A DNA stretch of 64,000 nt. It comes from Anoxybacillus sp. J5B_2022. Its GTDB lineage: Bacteria > Bacillota > Bacilli > Bacillales > Anoxybacillaceae. Below the pieces are notes generated by a model, which saw nothing but the letters and a program-made list of their open reading frames with translations, had not been told where the DNA came from and made no database searches. Below are positions 19,740-29,263 of this stretch, piece after piece. Position 1 is the first letter of the stretch. Every line of letters starts with the position of its first letter. Location of the stretch: the NCBI RefSeq assembly GCF_026847645.1, contig NZ_JAPSMC010000004.1:26632-90631 (forward strand), written 5' to 3'. Made by a program: the position numbers and the translations under genes.

Positions 19740-19765
19740 GGTTCTTCACCAAAAGCTGTACTTGA
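19740..19765 (+). repeat. Solitary ISL3-like terminal repeat
   Basis: GGTTCTTCACCAAAAGCTGT followed by ACTTGA closely matches the terminal repeats of the mini-element at 21129-21284. No partner end was found within 1 kb on the left. The rest of 19572-19813 holds an inverted repeat CGGGCAAG/CTTGCCCG (about 19600-19637) and no gene. Confidence 0.5.
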
Positions 19766-19813
19766 TTTTTCCGCAACACTGTCCTTCTAAAAAAGAACAG
19801 ACAAAATGATAAG

Positions 19814-20404
19814 CTATTCCTTGAATCTCAAATTGTTCGTAAAACGAGATAAATCAATATTCCTTTTAATTGAAGGAATAGTTATCCGATATATCAGGTA
19901 ACCAAATTGTCCTCCCAATGTGTTCAATATCACATCATCGACATCTACTGCTTTATAATGATAATTTAATATCAAAGAAATTAAGAACTGCATAGATTCA
20001 ATCATTAATGAGCATAAACAAACGATGAAAGATACTCTTTTAAAGCTATTCATTCTATAAAATAAAAGTGGTAGATATATTCCTAAAGGAAGCAACAACA
20101 AAAAGTTGCCCCCTATTTGTACGAAACTTGTTCCAAGTGAGTGTAACGATAATATCTTTGCAATAGACAAAAAAGGAACGAAATTCATTGAACTCTCGAT
20201 ATTACTTATTTTTAAGTCATGTAACAACTCCTTTTGGAAGGGAATGGGGAACAAGGTAATACCAATAACAACAACAACATGAATGTAAAAGATAACAAAA
20301 ATTAAACTTTTTGAAAGTGGTATATTTTTACGATTTCTTTTAATAAGCAAAACAAATAAAGGAATAAAAAACAGGAAAACTATTGGGATATCAAAGGTTA
20401 ACAA
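19814..20404 (-). CDS. VanZ-like family membrane protein
   Basis: A 196-residue protein with about five hydrophobic segments and VanZ signatures: 'MNFVPFLS', 'GGNFLLLLPLGIYLPLL', 'LMIESMQFLI' and 'AVDVDDVILNTLGG'. VanZ proteins give low-level teicoplanin resistance in Tn1546; most homologues have unknown roles. The gene is AT-rich compared with his and yvo genes and sits in a relic-filled island, so transfer is likely. Confidence 0.8.
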   Translation of the reverse strand: MLTFDIPIVFLFFIPLFVLLIKRNRKNIPLSKSLIFVIFYIHVVVVIGITLFPIPFQKELLHDLKISNIESSMNFVPFLSIAKILSLHSLGTSFVQIGGNFLLLLPLGIYLPLLFYRMNSFKRVSFIVCLCSLMIESMQFLISLILNYHYKAVDVDDVILNTLGGQFGYLIYRITIPSIKRNIDLSRFTNNLRFKE

Positions 20405-20442
20405 ACAACTTCCCCCTAAACATCGTTTTTATTTTATCACGA

Positions 20443-20681
20443 GTGTTGATTATCCATTATTTTACTAAAAAACACAGAATCATATGACTGAACACAAGCT
20501 TTTCTGCCTCTTCCCTCGAACAAGAAGGCCGGCGGGCAAATGACATTTGCCCGCAAAGCGTTCATTGTTCGAGGAGGGCATGCGTACAGCATGCCCAGTC
20601 GGCAAGCGAACCGCTTGCCGACTACGGCAGAAAAGCTAGGAATAGAGCGATGTCAACTGGTTTTTAATGGTTAATCAACAC
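20443..20681 (+). repeat. Structured MITE-like repeat, copy 1
   Basis: A 239-bp non-coding element with imperfect terminal inverted repeats (GTGTTGATTATCCATTA left; reverse complement of right end GTGTTGATTAACCATTA). The interior can fold as a multibranch: outer stem AGCTTTTCTGCC/GGCAGAAAAGCT, a second stem CCTCGAACAA/TTGTTCGAGG, and three hairpins (GCGGGCAAAT..ATTTGCCCGC, GGGCATGC..GCATGCCC, AGTCGGCAAGC..GCTTGCCGACT). A second copy is at 39621-39853. Function unknown. Confidence 0.75.
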
Positions 20682-20686
20682 GCCTG

Positions 20687-21097
20687 TTATTTTATATATA
20701 ATTTGGAACCGGATTGACTCTTAACATATGTGCCATCTGATGTTTTAGATAGTTTTATATAATAGTCACCTTCTCCTACATTACTCCAAGTAATCGTTTT
20801 ATTTCCCGAGCGGGGAGCTTTATTAGAGCCAATATAATCATCCGACCAAAATCCATCTCTATATAGGGCTACGTTAAATGTATCTGTAGTGTCAAAAGTA
20901 TTATTACAATTGTAATCACGACACGCTACCGAGTAAAACACTCCGACTAAATCTTTACCACCTGTGAAACTTCTTGTTTGACCTGTTAAACCTGTTTCAA
21001 AAAAGTAAGATATAGAATAACTACTTCCTGCGGCCAAAGCTATTGTGGGTAGCACTAGTAATAAACTAAGTGCAATTGGCGAAAATAGTTTTTTCAT
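20687..21097 (-). CDS. Small secreted protein of unknown function
   Basis: A 136-residue protein with a clear signal peptide (MKKLFSPIALSLLLVLPTIA, cleavage near LAAG). The mature part is Gly/Ser/Thr/Tyr-rich with a C-x4-C pair (CRDYNC) and looks like a small beta-rich extracellular domain. No family was recognised. Its 3' end lies five bases from the structured repeat. It belongs to the same AT-rich island as the VanZ-like gene. Confidence 0.65.
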   Translation of the reverse strand: MKKLFSPIALSLLLVLPTIALAAGSSYSISYFFETGLTGQTRSFTGGKDLVGVFYSVACRDYNCNNTFDTTDTFNVALYRDGFWSDDYIGSNKAPRSGNKTITWSNVGEGDYYIKLSKTSDGTYVKSQSGSKLYIK

Positions 21098-21128
21098 ATA
21101 CTCTCATCTCCTTTTAATCAATTTATTT

Positions 21129-21284
21129 GGTTCATCACCGAAAGATGTACTTGACTTTTAAAGTAAATTATGATATCGACATTATTCAAATAAGACGAAT
21201 GGTAAAAAATGAAAAAAATGATCGTTTTAATTTTACGTATCATGAACATTTTTCTTTGTCAAGTACATTTTGTGGTGAAGAGCC
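21129..21284. mobile_element. Non-autonomous ISL3-like mini-element with 8-bp target duplication
   Basis: A 156-bp element. The left end GGTTCATCACCGAAAGATGT and the right end (reverse complement) GGCTCTTCACCACAAAATGT both continue with ACTTGAC. It is flanked by a perfect 8-bp direct repeat ATTTATTT (21121-21128 and 21285-21292). Terminal sequence and duplication size fit the ISL3 family. No transposase is encoded, so it is a MITE or an internal deletion derivative. Confidence 0.8.
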
Positions 21285-21423
21285 ATTTATTTCTATTAAA
21301 AGAAATATTTATATAAATTATAAAAACAAAAAAAAAATAGAATCAACACTTTTTTGTCCTGTCACCAAAAGTTTAATACTTTAACCATTGGTGCTATATA
21401 AATACAACTGGGAGGTTTAACTT

Positions 21424-21534
21424 ATGGCTGACGAAAAAGCAGACTCTCTATTTTTTCGATTCTTTTGTTTCCTATTTCCCGAAATGAAAAAACGCCTCCC
21501 GCTTAATTGGAAGGCGGTTCGTTTATGCGGATGA
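21424..21534 (+). CDS. Possible 36-residue ORF
   Basis: ATG 21424 has GGGAGG nine bases upstream and opens a 36-codon frame (MADEKADSLFFRFFC...) ending TGA. It runs through the yvoF terminator, so it may be a truncated remnant. No family is recognised. Confidence 0.2.
   Translation: MADEKADSLFFRFFCFLFPEMKKRLPLNWKAVRLCG
21486..21517 (-). terminator. Terminator of the yvoF operon
   Basis: CGCCTCC and GGAAGGCG arms flank a GCTTAATT loop, with an A-run to the left giving TTTTTT on the reverse strand. It overlaps the end of yvoF. Confidence 0.7.
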
Positions 21535-22000
21535 CGCGCATCGGATTGCCGGCTACGAAAGCGCCGGCCGGTACGTCTTTATGAACGAGCGTGCCAGCGC
21601 CGACAACCGCCCGGTCCCCGATCGTCACGCCGGGCAAAATCGTCGTATTCGCACCGATCATCACTTCATCCCCGATGACGACCGGACCGAGCCGATACTC
21701 GTCAATTAAATATTCGTGCGCCAAAATCGTCGTATTATAACCGATAATCGAGTTGCGGCCGATCTTAATTTTTTCCGGAAACATAATATCCGGCATGACC
21801 ATAAAAGCAAGCGCTGTTTTTTCGCCGATTTTCATGCCTAAAAACGTGCGATACAGCCAATTTTTCAGCGGCATAAACGGCGTATAGCGCCCGATTTGAA
21901 TGACGATCACATTTTTAAACACTTTCCAAAAGGAAACCGTCCGGTAAATTTGCCAAAGCGAATTCGCGCCGGATACCGGATATTTCGTCGTTCGTCTCAA
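21503..22000 (-). CDS. yvoF: Acyltransferase with hexapeptide repeats (YvoF)
   Basis: A 165-residue left-handed beta-helix protein with isoleucine-patch hexapeptide repeats ('[15 protein letters not shown]', '[30 protein letters not shown]'). It is a probable O-acetyltransferase; substrate unknown. It starts with TTG 22000 overlapping the end of ppaX. It is the last gene of the conserved hprK-lgt-yvoD-ppaX-yvoF operon. Confidence 0.88.
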   Translation of the reverse strand: MRRTTKYPVSGANSLWQIYRTVSFWKVFKNVIVIQIGRYTPFMPLKNWLYRTFLGMKIGEKTALAFMVMPDIMFPEKIKIGRNSIIGYNTTILAHEYLIDEYRLGPVVIGDEVMIGANTTILPGVTIGDRAVVGAGTLVHKDVPAGAFVAGNPMRVIRINEPPSN

Positions 22001-22644
22001 ACTGATTCCACCCCTACAATGCGCAGTAAATCGCTCATTTTTTCGAGCATAAAATCCGGTTCGTACTTCTCTAAATATTCCCGTCCTTTAATCGTCCATG
22101 CCACGCCGGCTGTTTTCGTTCCCGCTTGTTTTCCCGCTAAAATATCGTGATAATTATCGCCGACCATTATCGCTTCCTCCGGCTTGGAGTCCAACAGCTC
22201 GAGCGCCTTTAAAATCGGCTCTGGATGCGGCTTAGCGTTTTTTACATCATCGAGTCCGACGACGCAATGAAAAAACGGATCGAGCTTCGTTCGCTTTAAT
22301 CCCATGATCGCCGTCGCATTGATTTTCGTCGTCACGACCCCTAAGCGAAATCCGTTACGATACAACGCTTCAATCGTTTCATACACCGTTTCGTATTCCC
22401 TCACCAGTGCATCGTGCTGCGCATGATTAAAGGCGCGATACGTTGCGATCATTTCTTGCACGCGCGCCTCATCCAGTGCGGCAAACGTATCATAAAGCGG
22501 CGGGCCGATAAACGGCAACACGTCTTCCCGCTTATATTTTCCAGGATAGTACGTTTCTAACGTATGCAAAAACGATTGAATAATGAGTTCGTTTGTATCG
22601 ATTAACGTGCCATCTAAATCAAATAAAATCGTGCGAATATTCAT
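21997..22644 (-). CDS. ppaX: Pyrophosphatase PpaX
   Basis: A 215-residue HAD hydrolase with the nucleophile motif '[11 protein letters not shown]', then 'VVTTK' and '[12 protein letters not shown]'. In B. subtilis PpaX hydrolyses pyrophosphate released when HprK/P dephosphorylates P-Ser-HPr, and hprK is in this operon. ATG 22644 overlaps the yvoD stop. Confidence 0.92.
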   Translation of the reverse strand: MNIRTILFDLDGTLIDTNELIIQSFLHTLETYYPGKYKREDVLPFIGPPLYDTFAALDEARVQEMIATYRAFNHAQHDALVREYETVYETIEALYRNGFRLGVVTTKINATAIMGLKRTKLDPFFHCVVGLDDVKNAKPHPEPILKALELLDSKPEEAIMVGDNYHDILAGKQAGTKTAGVAWTIKGREYLEKYEPDFMLEKMSDLLRIVGVESV

Positions 22645-23579
22645 CAGACAGCTTCCTTTCTTCTCGTTTGTACAATGCGATTCCAAGTGAAGCTAGCGGC
22701 AACCGTCAATATAATAGCCGTTGTGAGGCGAATGAGCAACAGCGGCCATACCGGAATGCCGAGCGGCACGAACAATAACGTGTCTTCGACAACAGCATGA
22801 CAAGCGGAAAGAAAAAGGAACGCGAGCGTGACATCTTTTTTCGATACGCCGTCTTCTTTTACCGCTTGAATCATCACTCCTGCTCCATACGCCAGCCCGA
22901 ATAAAAGCCCTGCCGCCAACGTCATCGACGTATTTTCTTTCATTCCAAGCGCTTTCGTGACTGGAGCCATCCAGCGAGAGAATACGTCAAGCCATTTCAA
23001 ATCTTTTAGCATTTGAATGCCGACCATTAATGGAATGACGATCATCGCTAATTGAACGATACCAACAAACGCTTTTTGAACACCAGCGAGAATGACATCG
23101 CTCCAACTCGTGAATTGTTCTCCTGAATTAGAAATAAAGCCGTACTGGGCGATGTCGTTCCCGCCCTGCCAAGCAAGATGAATGAAAAAAGCGGAGACGA
23201 TCGCTAAGCTTACACGAACAGCTACGGCTAACACGACGTTGACTCCGACTTTCCCCGCAACAGTCACTTCAACAAGCAAATTGTGCGAAAACGAAAGCAT
23301 GACAGCCAAAATCAACACTTCTTTCACCGTCAAATGGAGCGTCAAGATCGCGCCGATTCCAGCATATAAATTCAAAAAATTCCCAAGTACAAGCGGAATC
23401 GCCGCATCGCCGGGCAAGCCGATCCATTTCATCAATGGAGTAACAAACCGAATGAGCCACTGCAAAATCGGCGTATGCTGCAACAGCGATACGATTAACG
23501 TAACTGGGAAAATGATTTTACCAAGCGTCCACGTCGTTTTGGCCCCCACAGCCAACCCTTTTTTGATCGTCCCCAACAA
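22644..23579 (-). CDS. yvoD: Nucleoside-recognition (Gate) domain membrane protein YvoD
   Basis: About 311 residues with at least seven hydrophobic segments and two Gate-like repeats, related to SpmA/SpmB. The start is set at TTG 23579, after AAAAGGAG; the open frame extends upstream into lgt but without a good start. Function unknown; conserved in the hprK operon. Confidence 0.8.
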   Translation of the reverse strand: MLGTIKKGLAVGAKTTWTLGKIIFPVTLIVSLLQHTPILQWLIRFVTPLMKWIGLPGDAAIPLVLGNFLNLYAGIGAILTLHLTVKEVLILAVMLSFSHNLLVEVTVAGKVGVNVVLAVAVRVSLAIVSAFFIHLAWQGGNDIAQYGFISNSGEQFTSWSDVILAGVQKAFVGIVQLAMIVIPLMVGIQMLKDLKWLDVFSRWMAPVTKALGMKENTSMTLAAGLLFGLAYGAGVMIQAVKEDGVSKKDVTLAFLFLSACHAVVEDTLLFVPLGIPVWPLLLIRLTTAIILTVAASFTWNRIVQTRRKEAV

Positions 23580-23596
23580 CCTCGTTCTCTCCTTTT

Positions 23597-24409
23597 CTAG
23601 TCTAAATAACGCGCCTCCGCTAATCCTTTTGCTCTTCGGACAATCCAAATGCTTACTGCAAGCAAAATCAACGAAATCGACATCACTTGGGCGATGCGAA
23701 GATGGGCTGTTAACATTAAACTATCCGTCCGCATACCTTCGATAAAAAAGCGGCCGATCGAATACCAAATAAGGTAGCTTAAAAACAGTTCCCCGCGCCG
23801 TAAATTGACGCGACGGAGCATCAAAAGTAACAAAAATCCAATAAAATTCCAAATGGATTCGTATAAAAACGTCGGGTGGTAATATTGACCGTTAATATAC
23901 ATTTGATTAATAATAAATTCCGGCAAATGCAAGCTTTCAAGAAACTCCCTCGTCACCGGTCCGCCGTGCGCCTCTTGATTCATAAAGTTTCCCCAACGGC
24001 CGATCGCCTGCCCTAAAATAATGCTCGGTGCGGCAATGTCGGCCAGCTTCCAAAACGACAATCCGCGCCGCTTCGCAAACACAATTCCCGTGATGATCGC
24101 TCCAATTAATCCGCCGTGAATCGCCAGCCCACCTTCCCAAATTTTCGGAATTTCAGAAAGATGTTTCGAATAGTAATCCCATTCAAAAATGACGTAATAC
24201 GTACGCGCGCAAACAATCGCAATCGGCACTGCCAACAAAACAAGATCAACGAACGTTTCTTTGGATAATCCGCGCTTGACGGCTTCTCTTGTGGCAAGCC
24301 ACAATCCAAGCAGCACCCCTGTTCCGATAATCACCCCATACCAATAAATTGTAATCGGACCGAGATGTAAAAATACGCGATCTAATGGCTGAATTGATGT
24401 ATCCAACAA
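23597..24409 (-). CDS. lgt: Prolipoprotein diacylglyceryl transferase
   Basis: A 270-residue polytopic membrane enzyme with the signature '[18 protein letters not shown]' and '[10 protein letters not shown]'. It transfers diacylglycerol from phosphatidylglycerol to lipobox cysteines; the CccB lipoprotein at 43755 is a substrate candidate in this window. Confidence 0.96.
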   Translation of the reverse strand: MLDTSIQPLDRVFLHLGPITIYWYGVIIGTGVLLGLWLATREAVKRGLSKETFVDLVLLAVPIAIVCARTYYVIFEWDYYSKHLSEIPKIWEGGLAIHGGLIGAIITGIVFAKRRGLSFWKLADIAAPSIILGQAIGRWGNFMNQEAHGGPVTREFLESLHLPEFIINQMYINGQYYHPTFLYESIWNFIGFLLLLMLRRVNLRRGELFLSYLIWYSIGRFFIEGMRTDSLMLTAHLRIAQVMSISLILLAVSIWIVRRAKGLAEARYLD

Positions 24410-24423
24410 TATCTCCTCCTCGC

Positions 24424-25359
24424 TTATTCGTAATCATGCTCTCCGTCTTCGATCGCATCGGTTAAACGCGCAGAAAATTCTTCCGCTGCGTTGACTCCCA
24501 TTCGCTTCAATCGGAAGTTCATCGCTGCTACTTCAATGATGACCGCTAAATTTCTCCCAGGTCTTACAGGAATCGTCAGCTTTGTAATTTCCGTATCAAT
24601 GATTTTCACTTTTTCCTCTTCTAAACCTAAACGGTCGTATTGTTTGTTCGGGTCCCATAGCTCTAAATCGACGACTAACGAAATGCGTTTATGCGTCCGG
24701 ACCGCTCCGGCACCAAACAATGTCATCATATTAATAATGCCTAACCCGCGAATTTCCAGCAGATGTTCAATGAGTTCTGGCGCGCTTCCGACGAGAACCC
24801 CTTCATCTTCTTGACGAATTTCGACGCAATCATCCGCGACAAGCCGGTGCCCACGTTTGACTAATTCAAGCGCTGTTTCACTTTTCCCAACTCCGCTTTT
24901 TCCGGTAATCAATACACCGACCCCGTACACATCAACTAATACGCCGTGCACAGCGGTCGTTGGCGCCAGCTTGCTTTCTAAAAAATTTGTGAGCCGGCTT
25001 GAAAGGCGTGTCGTTTTCATCGTCGAACGCATGACAGGAACAGAATGGCGCTCAGATGCCTCGATTAATTCTTGAGGAACATCGAGCCCGCGCGATACAA
25101 TAATGCCTGGCGTAATATCGGTACAAAGCTTTTCCATGCGAATTTTCTTTTCACGCGGATTTAATTTTTCAAAAAAAGAAAGCTCCGTTTTTCCTAACAA
25201 TTGAATCCGCTCCGCCGGATAATAAGCGAAATACCCCGCCATTTCAATGCCCGGGCGCGACAAATCGCTCGTTGTAATCGGACGATGCACTCCTTCCGCC
25301 CCGCTAATTAATTCGAGCTGGAACTTTTCGATCAAATCTTTTGTCCGCACTTTTGGCAT
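24424..25359 (-). CDS. hprK: HPr kinase/phosphorylase
   Basis: A 311-residue enzyme with Walker A '[14 protein letters not shown]', the 'VADDCVEI' motif and the K/P signature region '[14 protein letters not shown]'. It phosphorylates Ser46 of HPr and Crh and reverses it by phosphorolysis, setting catabolite repression. AAAGGAGGGA precedes the ATG. First gene of the operon. Confidence 0.97.
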   Translation of the reverse strand: MPKVRTKDLIEKFQLELISGAEGVHRPITTSDLSRPGIEMAGYFAYYPAERIQLLGKTELSFFEKLNPREKKIRMEKLCTDITPGIIVSRGLDVPQELIEASERHSVPVMRSTMKTTRLSSRLTNFLESKLAPTTAVHGVLVDVYGVGVLITGKSGVGKSETALELVKRGHRLVADDCVEIRQEDEGVLVGSAPELIEHLLEIRGLGIINMMTLFGAGAVRTHKRISLVVDLELWDPNKQYDRLGLEEEKVKIIDTEITKLTIPVRPGRNLAVIIEVAAMNFRLKRMGVNAAEEFSARLTDAIEDGEHDYE

Positions 25360-25444
25360 CCAAATCCCTCCTTTGCTTTTTCCATTTTAACACTTTTTGA
25401 GACGCGTGTGAAAAAAGAAAACGTTCACGCACATGCGGAACGTT

Positions 25445-25789
25445 TTAATCTTGATCGCTGATCGCATCAATCACGACGTGGAATAGAGAAAGGGCTAATG
25501 AAGCGAATAAGGCGGCGCCAAACCCATCAATCGTAAACAAGTCTCCCATCAACCATGACGTTAGTAAAAGGGTCAACGCATTAATCACAAATAGAAATAA
25601 TCCGAACGTCAAAATCGTCACAGGGAGCGTCAGCAAAATTAAAACCGGCTTCACTACGATATTTAGTAGCGACAGCAAGAAACTAGCCAAAAGCGCGGCA
25701 CCGATGCCCGACAGATGAATCGAATGAAAGTAACCCGCCAGCGCCATTAGCAGCACAGCGTTGACAATAATATGCGCCAACCACTTCAT
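25445..25789 (-). CDS. yvlD: Phage-holin-family membrane protein (YvlD)
   Basis: A 114-residue protein with four hydrophobic segments, of the DUF360/holin IV family ('LLASFLLSLLNIVVKPVLILLTLPV'). Role unknown. It overlaps the PspC gene by four bases and matches the order of the yvlABCD cluster. Confidence 0.85.
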   Translation of the reverse strand: MKWLAHIIVNAVLLMALAGYFHSIHLSGIGAALLASFLLSLLNIVVKPVLILLTLPVTILTFGLFLFVINALTLLLTSWLMGDLFTIDGFGAALFASLALSLFHVVIDAISDQD

Positions 25790-25983
25790 GACTCCATCCC
25801 CTCATTCGGTATGACAAAAACGGCCAGCACGTATAACAAGGCAAACGGCATTACACCAGTGAGGAGAAGAAGGGCGATAAAAATCAGCCGAACAACGGCG
25901 GCATCCATTTGCACATATTGGGCAATGCCGCTTAATACTCCGGCGAACATCCGGTCATGCAACGGACGAACTAATTTTTTCAT
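25786..25983 (-). CDS. yvlC: PspC-domain protein (YvlC)
   Basis: A 65-residue PspC domain: 'LHDRMFAGVLSGIAQYVQMDA' followed by one long hydrophobic segment. PspC-type proteins act in envelope stress responses. It overlaps neighbours on both sides by four bases, indicating one transcript. Confidence 0.88.
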   Translation of the reverse strand: MKKLVRPLHDRMFAGVLSGIAQYVQMDAAVVRLIFIALLLLTGVMPFALLYVLAVFVIPNEGMES

Positions 25984-26309
25984 TGGTAATTTCCTCCTGG
26001 TTCTTGCAATACTTTAATTCCTTTTATAATGTTCCAAATTGCGACGATGACATGCGCAATTCCTCCGCCAATCATTCCAAAAAGCCACCAAGCGAAAAAG
26101 GTGTCGTTTTCACTCATTCCAAGGACGATGACCATAATCGCACTAAAGGCAAAGAGGACGATTGGAATGCAATGCGAAAGCAACGATGTTCTCGCATGCC
26201 GCTTTACTCGCTCATGTTTCGTGACAAAATAGACGATAATCGGGAATAAAAATGGAGCAAACAAGACACTAAAATAACATAATGCCGCTACTAATTTATT
26301 TCCTTCCAT
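25980..26309 (-). CDS. DUF4870/Tic20-like small membrane protein
   Basis: A 109-residue protein from ATG 26309 (GGAG nine bases upstream) with three hydrophobic segments and 'ALCYFSVLFAPFLFPIIVYFV'. This family is typically encoded next to PspC genes. It probably corresponds to yvlA by position. Function unknown. Confidence 0.75.
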   Translation of the reverse strand: MEGNKLVAALCYFSVLFAPFLFPIIVYFVTKHERVKRHARTSLLSHCIPIVLFAFSAIMVIVLGMSENDTFFAWWLFGMIGGGIAHVIVAIWNIIKGIKVLQEPGGNYQ

Positions 26310-26367
26310 TATTTCCAACTCCTTTCTTTTTACTTATACATACGATGCACGTTCATAAAAGTTTCAA

Positions 26368-26402
26368 TCATATAAAAAACGCCGAGCATTATACGCTCGG
26401 CA
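26368..26402 (-). terminator. Terminator of uvrBA
   Basis: On the reverse strand, GCCGAGC-GTATAAT-GCTCGGC is followed by GTTTTTTATA. The stem includes the last uvrA codons and stop. Confidence 0.85.
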
Positions 26403-29253
26403 CTTCGTACATCGCGCTCATCCGCTTCCGGTCGCGCTCTAAAATCGGTTTTAAATATTGGCCGGTATAAGAACTTTCCACTTGTGCGACTTCTTCCGGC
26501 GTTCCAACCGCAACAATTTGCCCACCTTGGTCGCCGCCTTCTGGACCAAGGTCAATAATGTAGTCCGCCGCTTTAATGACATCGAGATTATGCTCGATGA
26601 CAAGCACCGTATCCCCGTTATCGACGAGCCGCTGCAACACTTTTAACAATCGAGCAATATCATCAACATGTAGCCCAGTTGTCGGCTCATCTAAAATATA
26701 GAGCGTGCGGCCGGTCGAGCGTCTGTGCAATTCGGAAGCGAGCTTCACCCGCTGCGCTTCCCCGCCGGATAAAGTCGTCGCCGGCTGGCCAAGTTGAATA
26801 TAGCCTAAGCCGACATCGTAAATCGTCTGCAATTTCCGCTTAATTTTCGGGATATTTTCGAAGAACGCAAGCGCATCTTCGACCGTCATCTCTAGCACTT
26901 CGGCGATGTTTTTATCTTTATATTTCACTTCGAGCGTTTCCCGGTTATATCGTTTGCCGTGGCATACTTCACATGGAACGTACACATCCGGCAAAAAGTG
27001 CATTTCAATTTTAATAATGCCATCACCGCGGCACGCCTCACAGCGCCCGCCTTTCACATTAAAGCTGAATCTTCCTTTTTGATAGCCGCGCACTTTCGCT
27101 TCATTCGTCGCCGCAAACACTTCGCGAATGTCATCAAAGACGCCCGTGTACGTCGCTGGGTTTGAACGCGGCGTCCGCCCGATTGGCGATTGGTCGATAT
27201 CGATGACTTTATCTAAATGCTCGATGCCGCGGATTTCTTTATGTTCACCCGGTTTTGCTTTTGCGCGCTGCAGCTTTTGCGCCAATGCTTTATGCAAAAT
27301 TTCATTCACAAGCGTGCTTTTCCCGGAACCAGACACGCCGGTAACAGCTACAAACATGCCGAGCGGAATTTTGACGGATACGTTTTTTAAATTGTTTTCC
27401 TTTGCACCGATGATTTCGATCCAGCGCCCGTCCGGCTTGCGGCGCTCCGGCGGAAGCGGAATAAATTTTTTCCCTGATAAATATTGCCCTGTCAGCGAAT
27501 TCGGGTTGTTCATCACTTCTTGCGGCGTTCCAGCTGCGACCACTTGACCGCCGTGAATGCCAGCGCCCGGGCCGATGTCAATGAGATAATCTGCCGCCAG
27601 CATCGTATCTTCGTCATGCTCGACGACGATAAGCGTATTGCCGAGATCTCTCATGCTTTTTAATGTCGTAATCAAGCGGTCGTTATCGCGCTGATGAAGG
27701 CCGATCGACGGCTCGTCCAAAATGTACAGCACGCCGGTTAAGCGCGAGCCGATTTGCGTAGCTAAGCGGATGCGCTGCGCCTCTCCGCCTGACAGCGTGC
27801 CCGCTGAACGGTTTAACGTCAAATAATCAAGGCCGACGTTTTGCAAAAAGCCGAGCCGCTCGATAATTTCACGCAAAATCATGTGGGCGATTTTTTGCTC
27901 TTTTTCGCTCAGCTTTAGCGTTCGGAAAAATTCGAGCGCTTCCGTGACGGAAAACGCCGTCACTTCTCCGATATGCTTGCCGCCGACCAATACGGCTAAA
28001 CTTTCTTTTTTCAGCCGATTGCCTTTACATGTCGGACATGGTTGTTCCGCCATATATTTTTCCATTTGTTCGCGAATATAATCGGAACTCGTTTCGCGGT
28101 AGCGCCGCTCAATGTTGCGAATGACGCCTTCAAATTCGATGTCATTTTCGCGAACTTGGCCAAAATCGTTTTCATAACGGAAATAAATTTTTTCGCCGTT
28201 GCTGCCGTATAAAAGGCGGTCGAGTTGCGCTTTAGGCAGCTCTTTCACCGGAACGTCCATATCGATGTTGTAATGGCGGCATACCGCTTCTAACAGCTGC
28301 GGATAATATTGCGAGCTTTGTGGCTCCCACGGAGCGATCGCATGCTCACGCAACGTTAATTCCTCATTCGGAATGACTAAATCGCGATCGACTTCCAATT
28401 TCGCTCCTAAGCCGTCGCATTCCGGACATGCCCCGTACGGACTGTTGAACGAAAAGAGGCGCGGCTCTAGCTCACCGATCGAAAAGCCGCAATACGGACA
28501 CGCATGGCGTTCACTAAACAGCAATTCTTCTTCGCCGACGACGTCGATAATGACTTTGCCGTCGGCCAATTTCAACGCTGTTTCGAGCGAATCCGCTAAG
28601 CGCGAGGCGATGCCTTCTTTCACGACAATGCGGTCAACGACGACTTCAATCGAATGTTTTTTATTTTTTTCTAGGACAATGTCATCCGTTAGTTCGCGCA
28701 TTTCCCCGTTGATGCGCACGCGCACGTATCCTTGCTTTTTCATGTCTTCAAGCGTTTTCGCATGCGTCCCTTTCCGTCCAGAAACGATCGGGGCTAATAC
28801 TTGAATTTTCGTCCGTTCCGGATACGCTAAAATGCGGTCGACCATTTGTTCAATCGTTTGCGACGTAATTTCAATGCCGTGCTCCGGACAAACGGGGCGG
28901 CCGATACGGGCAAACAAGAGGCGCAAATAGTCGTAAATTTCCGTCACCGTCCCAACCGTTGATCGCGGGTTGCGGCTTGTCGTTTTTTGGTCAATCGAAA
29001 TCGCTGGCGACAACCCTTCAATCGCATCGACGTCGGGTTTATCCATTTGCCCTAAAAACTGGCGGGCATACGCCGACAACGATTCGACGTAGCGGCGCTG
29101 CCCTTCGGCGTAAATCGTATCAAAGGCGAGCGACGATTTTCCGGAACCGGATAAGCCGGTCAGCACAACGAGCTGATCGCGCGGAATTTCGACGTCAATA
29201 TTTTTTAAGTTGTGCGCCCGTGCTCCTTTAATAATAATTTTATCCATTGCCAT
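26389..29253 (-). CDS. uvrA: Excinuclease ABC subunit A
   Basis: About 954 residues from ATG 29253 ([17 protein letters not shown], as in B. subtilis). It has two ABC ATPase modules with Walker A '[12 protein letters not shown]' and '[12 protein letters not shown]', two ABC signatures with SGGEAQR, and zinc fingers ([28 protein letters not shown]). It scans DNA for damage and loads UvrB. The start lies 11 bases after uvrB. Confidence 0.97.
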   Translation of the reverse strand: MAMDKIIIKGARAHNLKNIDVEIPRDQLVVLTGLSGSGKSSLAFDTIYAEGQRRYVESLSAYARQFLGQMDKPDVDAIEGLSPAISIDQKTTSRNPRSTVGTVTEIYDYLRLLFARIGRPVCPEHGIEITSQTIEQMVDRILAYPERTKIQVLAPIVSGRKGTHAKTLEDMKKQGYVRVRINGEMRELTDDIVLEKNKKHSIEVVVDRIVVKEGIASRLADSLETALKLADGKVIIDVVGEEELLFSERHACPYCGFSIGELEPRLFSFNSPYGACPECDGLGAKLEVDRDLVIPNEELTLREHAIAPWEPQSSQYYPQLLEAVCRHYNIDMDVPVKELPKAQLDRLLYGSNGEKIYFRYENDFGQVRENDIEFEGVIRNIERRYRETSSDYIREQMEKYMAEQPCPTCKGNRLKKESLAVLVGGKHIGEVTAFSVTEALEFFRTLKLSEKEQKIAHMILREIIERLGFLQNVGLDYLTLNRSAGTLSGGEAQRIRLATQIGSRLTGVLYILDEPSIGLHQRDNDRLITTLKSMRDLGNTLIVVEHDEDTMLAADYLIDIGPGAGIHGGQVVAAGTPQEVMNNPNSLTGQYLSGKKFIPLPPERRKPDGRWIEIIGAKENNLKNVSVKIPLGMFVAVTGVSGSGKSTLVNEILHKALAQKLQRAKAKPGEHKEIRGIEHLDKVIDIDQSPIGRTPRSNPATYTGVFDDIREVFAATNEAKVRGYQKGRFSFNVKGGRCEACRGDGIIKIEMHFLPDVYVPCEVCHGKRYNRETLEVKYKDKNIAEVLEMTVEDALAFFENIPKIKRKLQTIYDVGLGYIQLGQPATTLSGGEAQRVKLASELHRRSTGRTLYILDEPTTGLHVDDIARLLKVLQRLVDNGDTVLVIEHNLDVIKAADYIIDLGPEGGDQGGQIVAVGTPEEVAQVESSYTGQYLKPILERDRKRMSAMYEVPSV

Positions 29254-29263
29254 ACGCTTCCGA

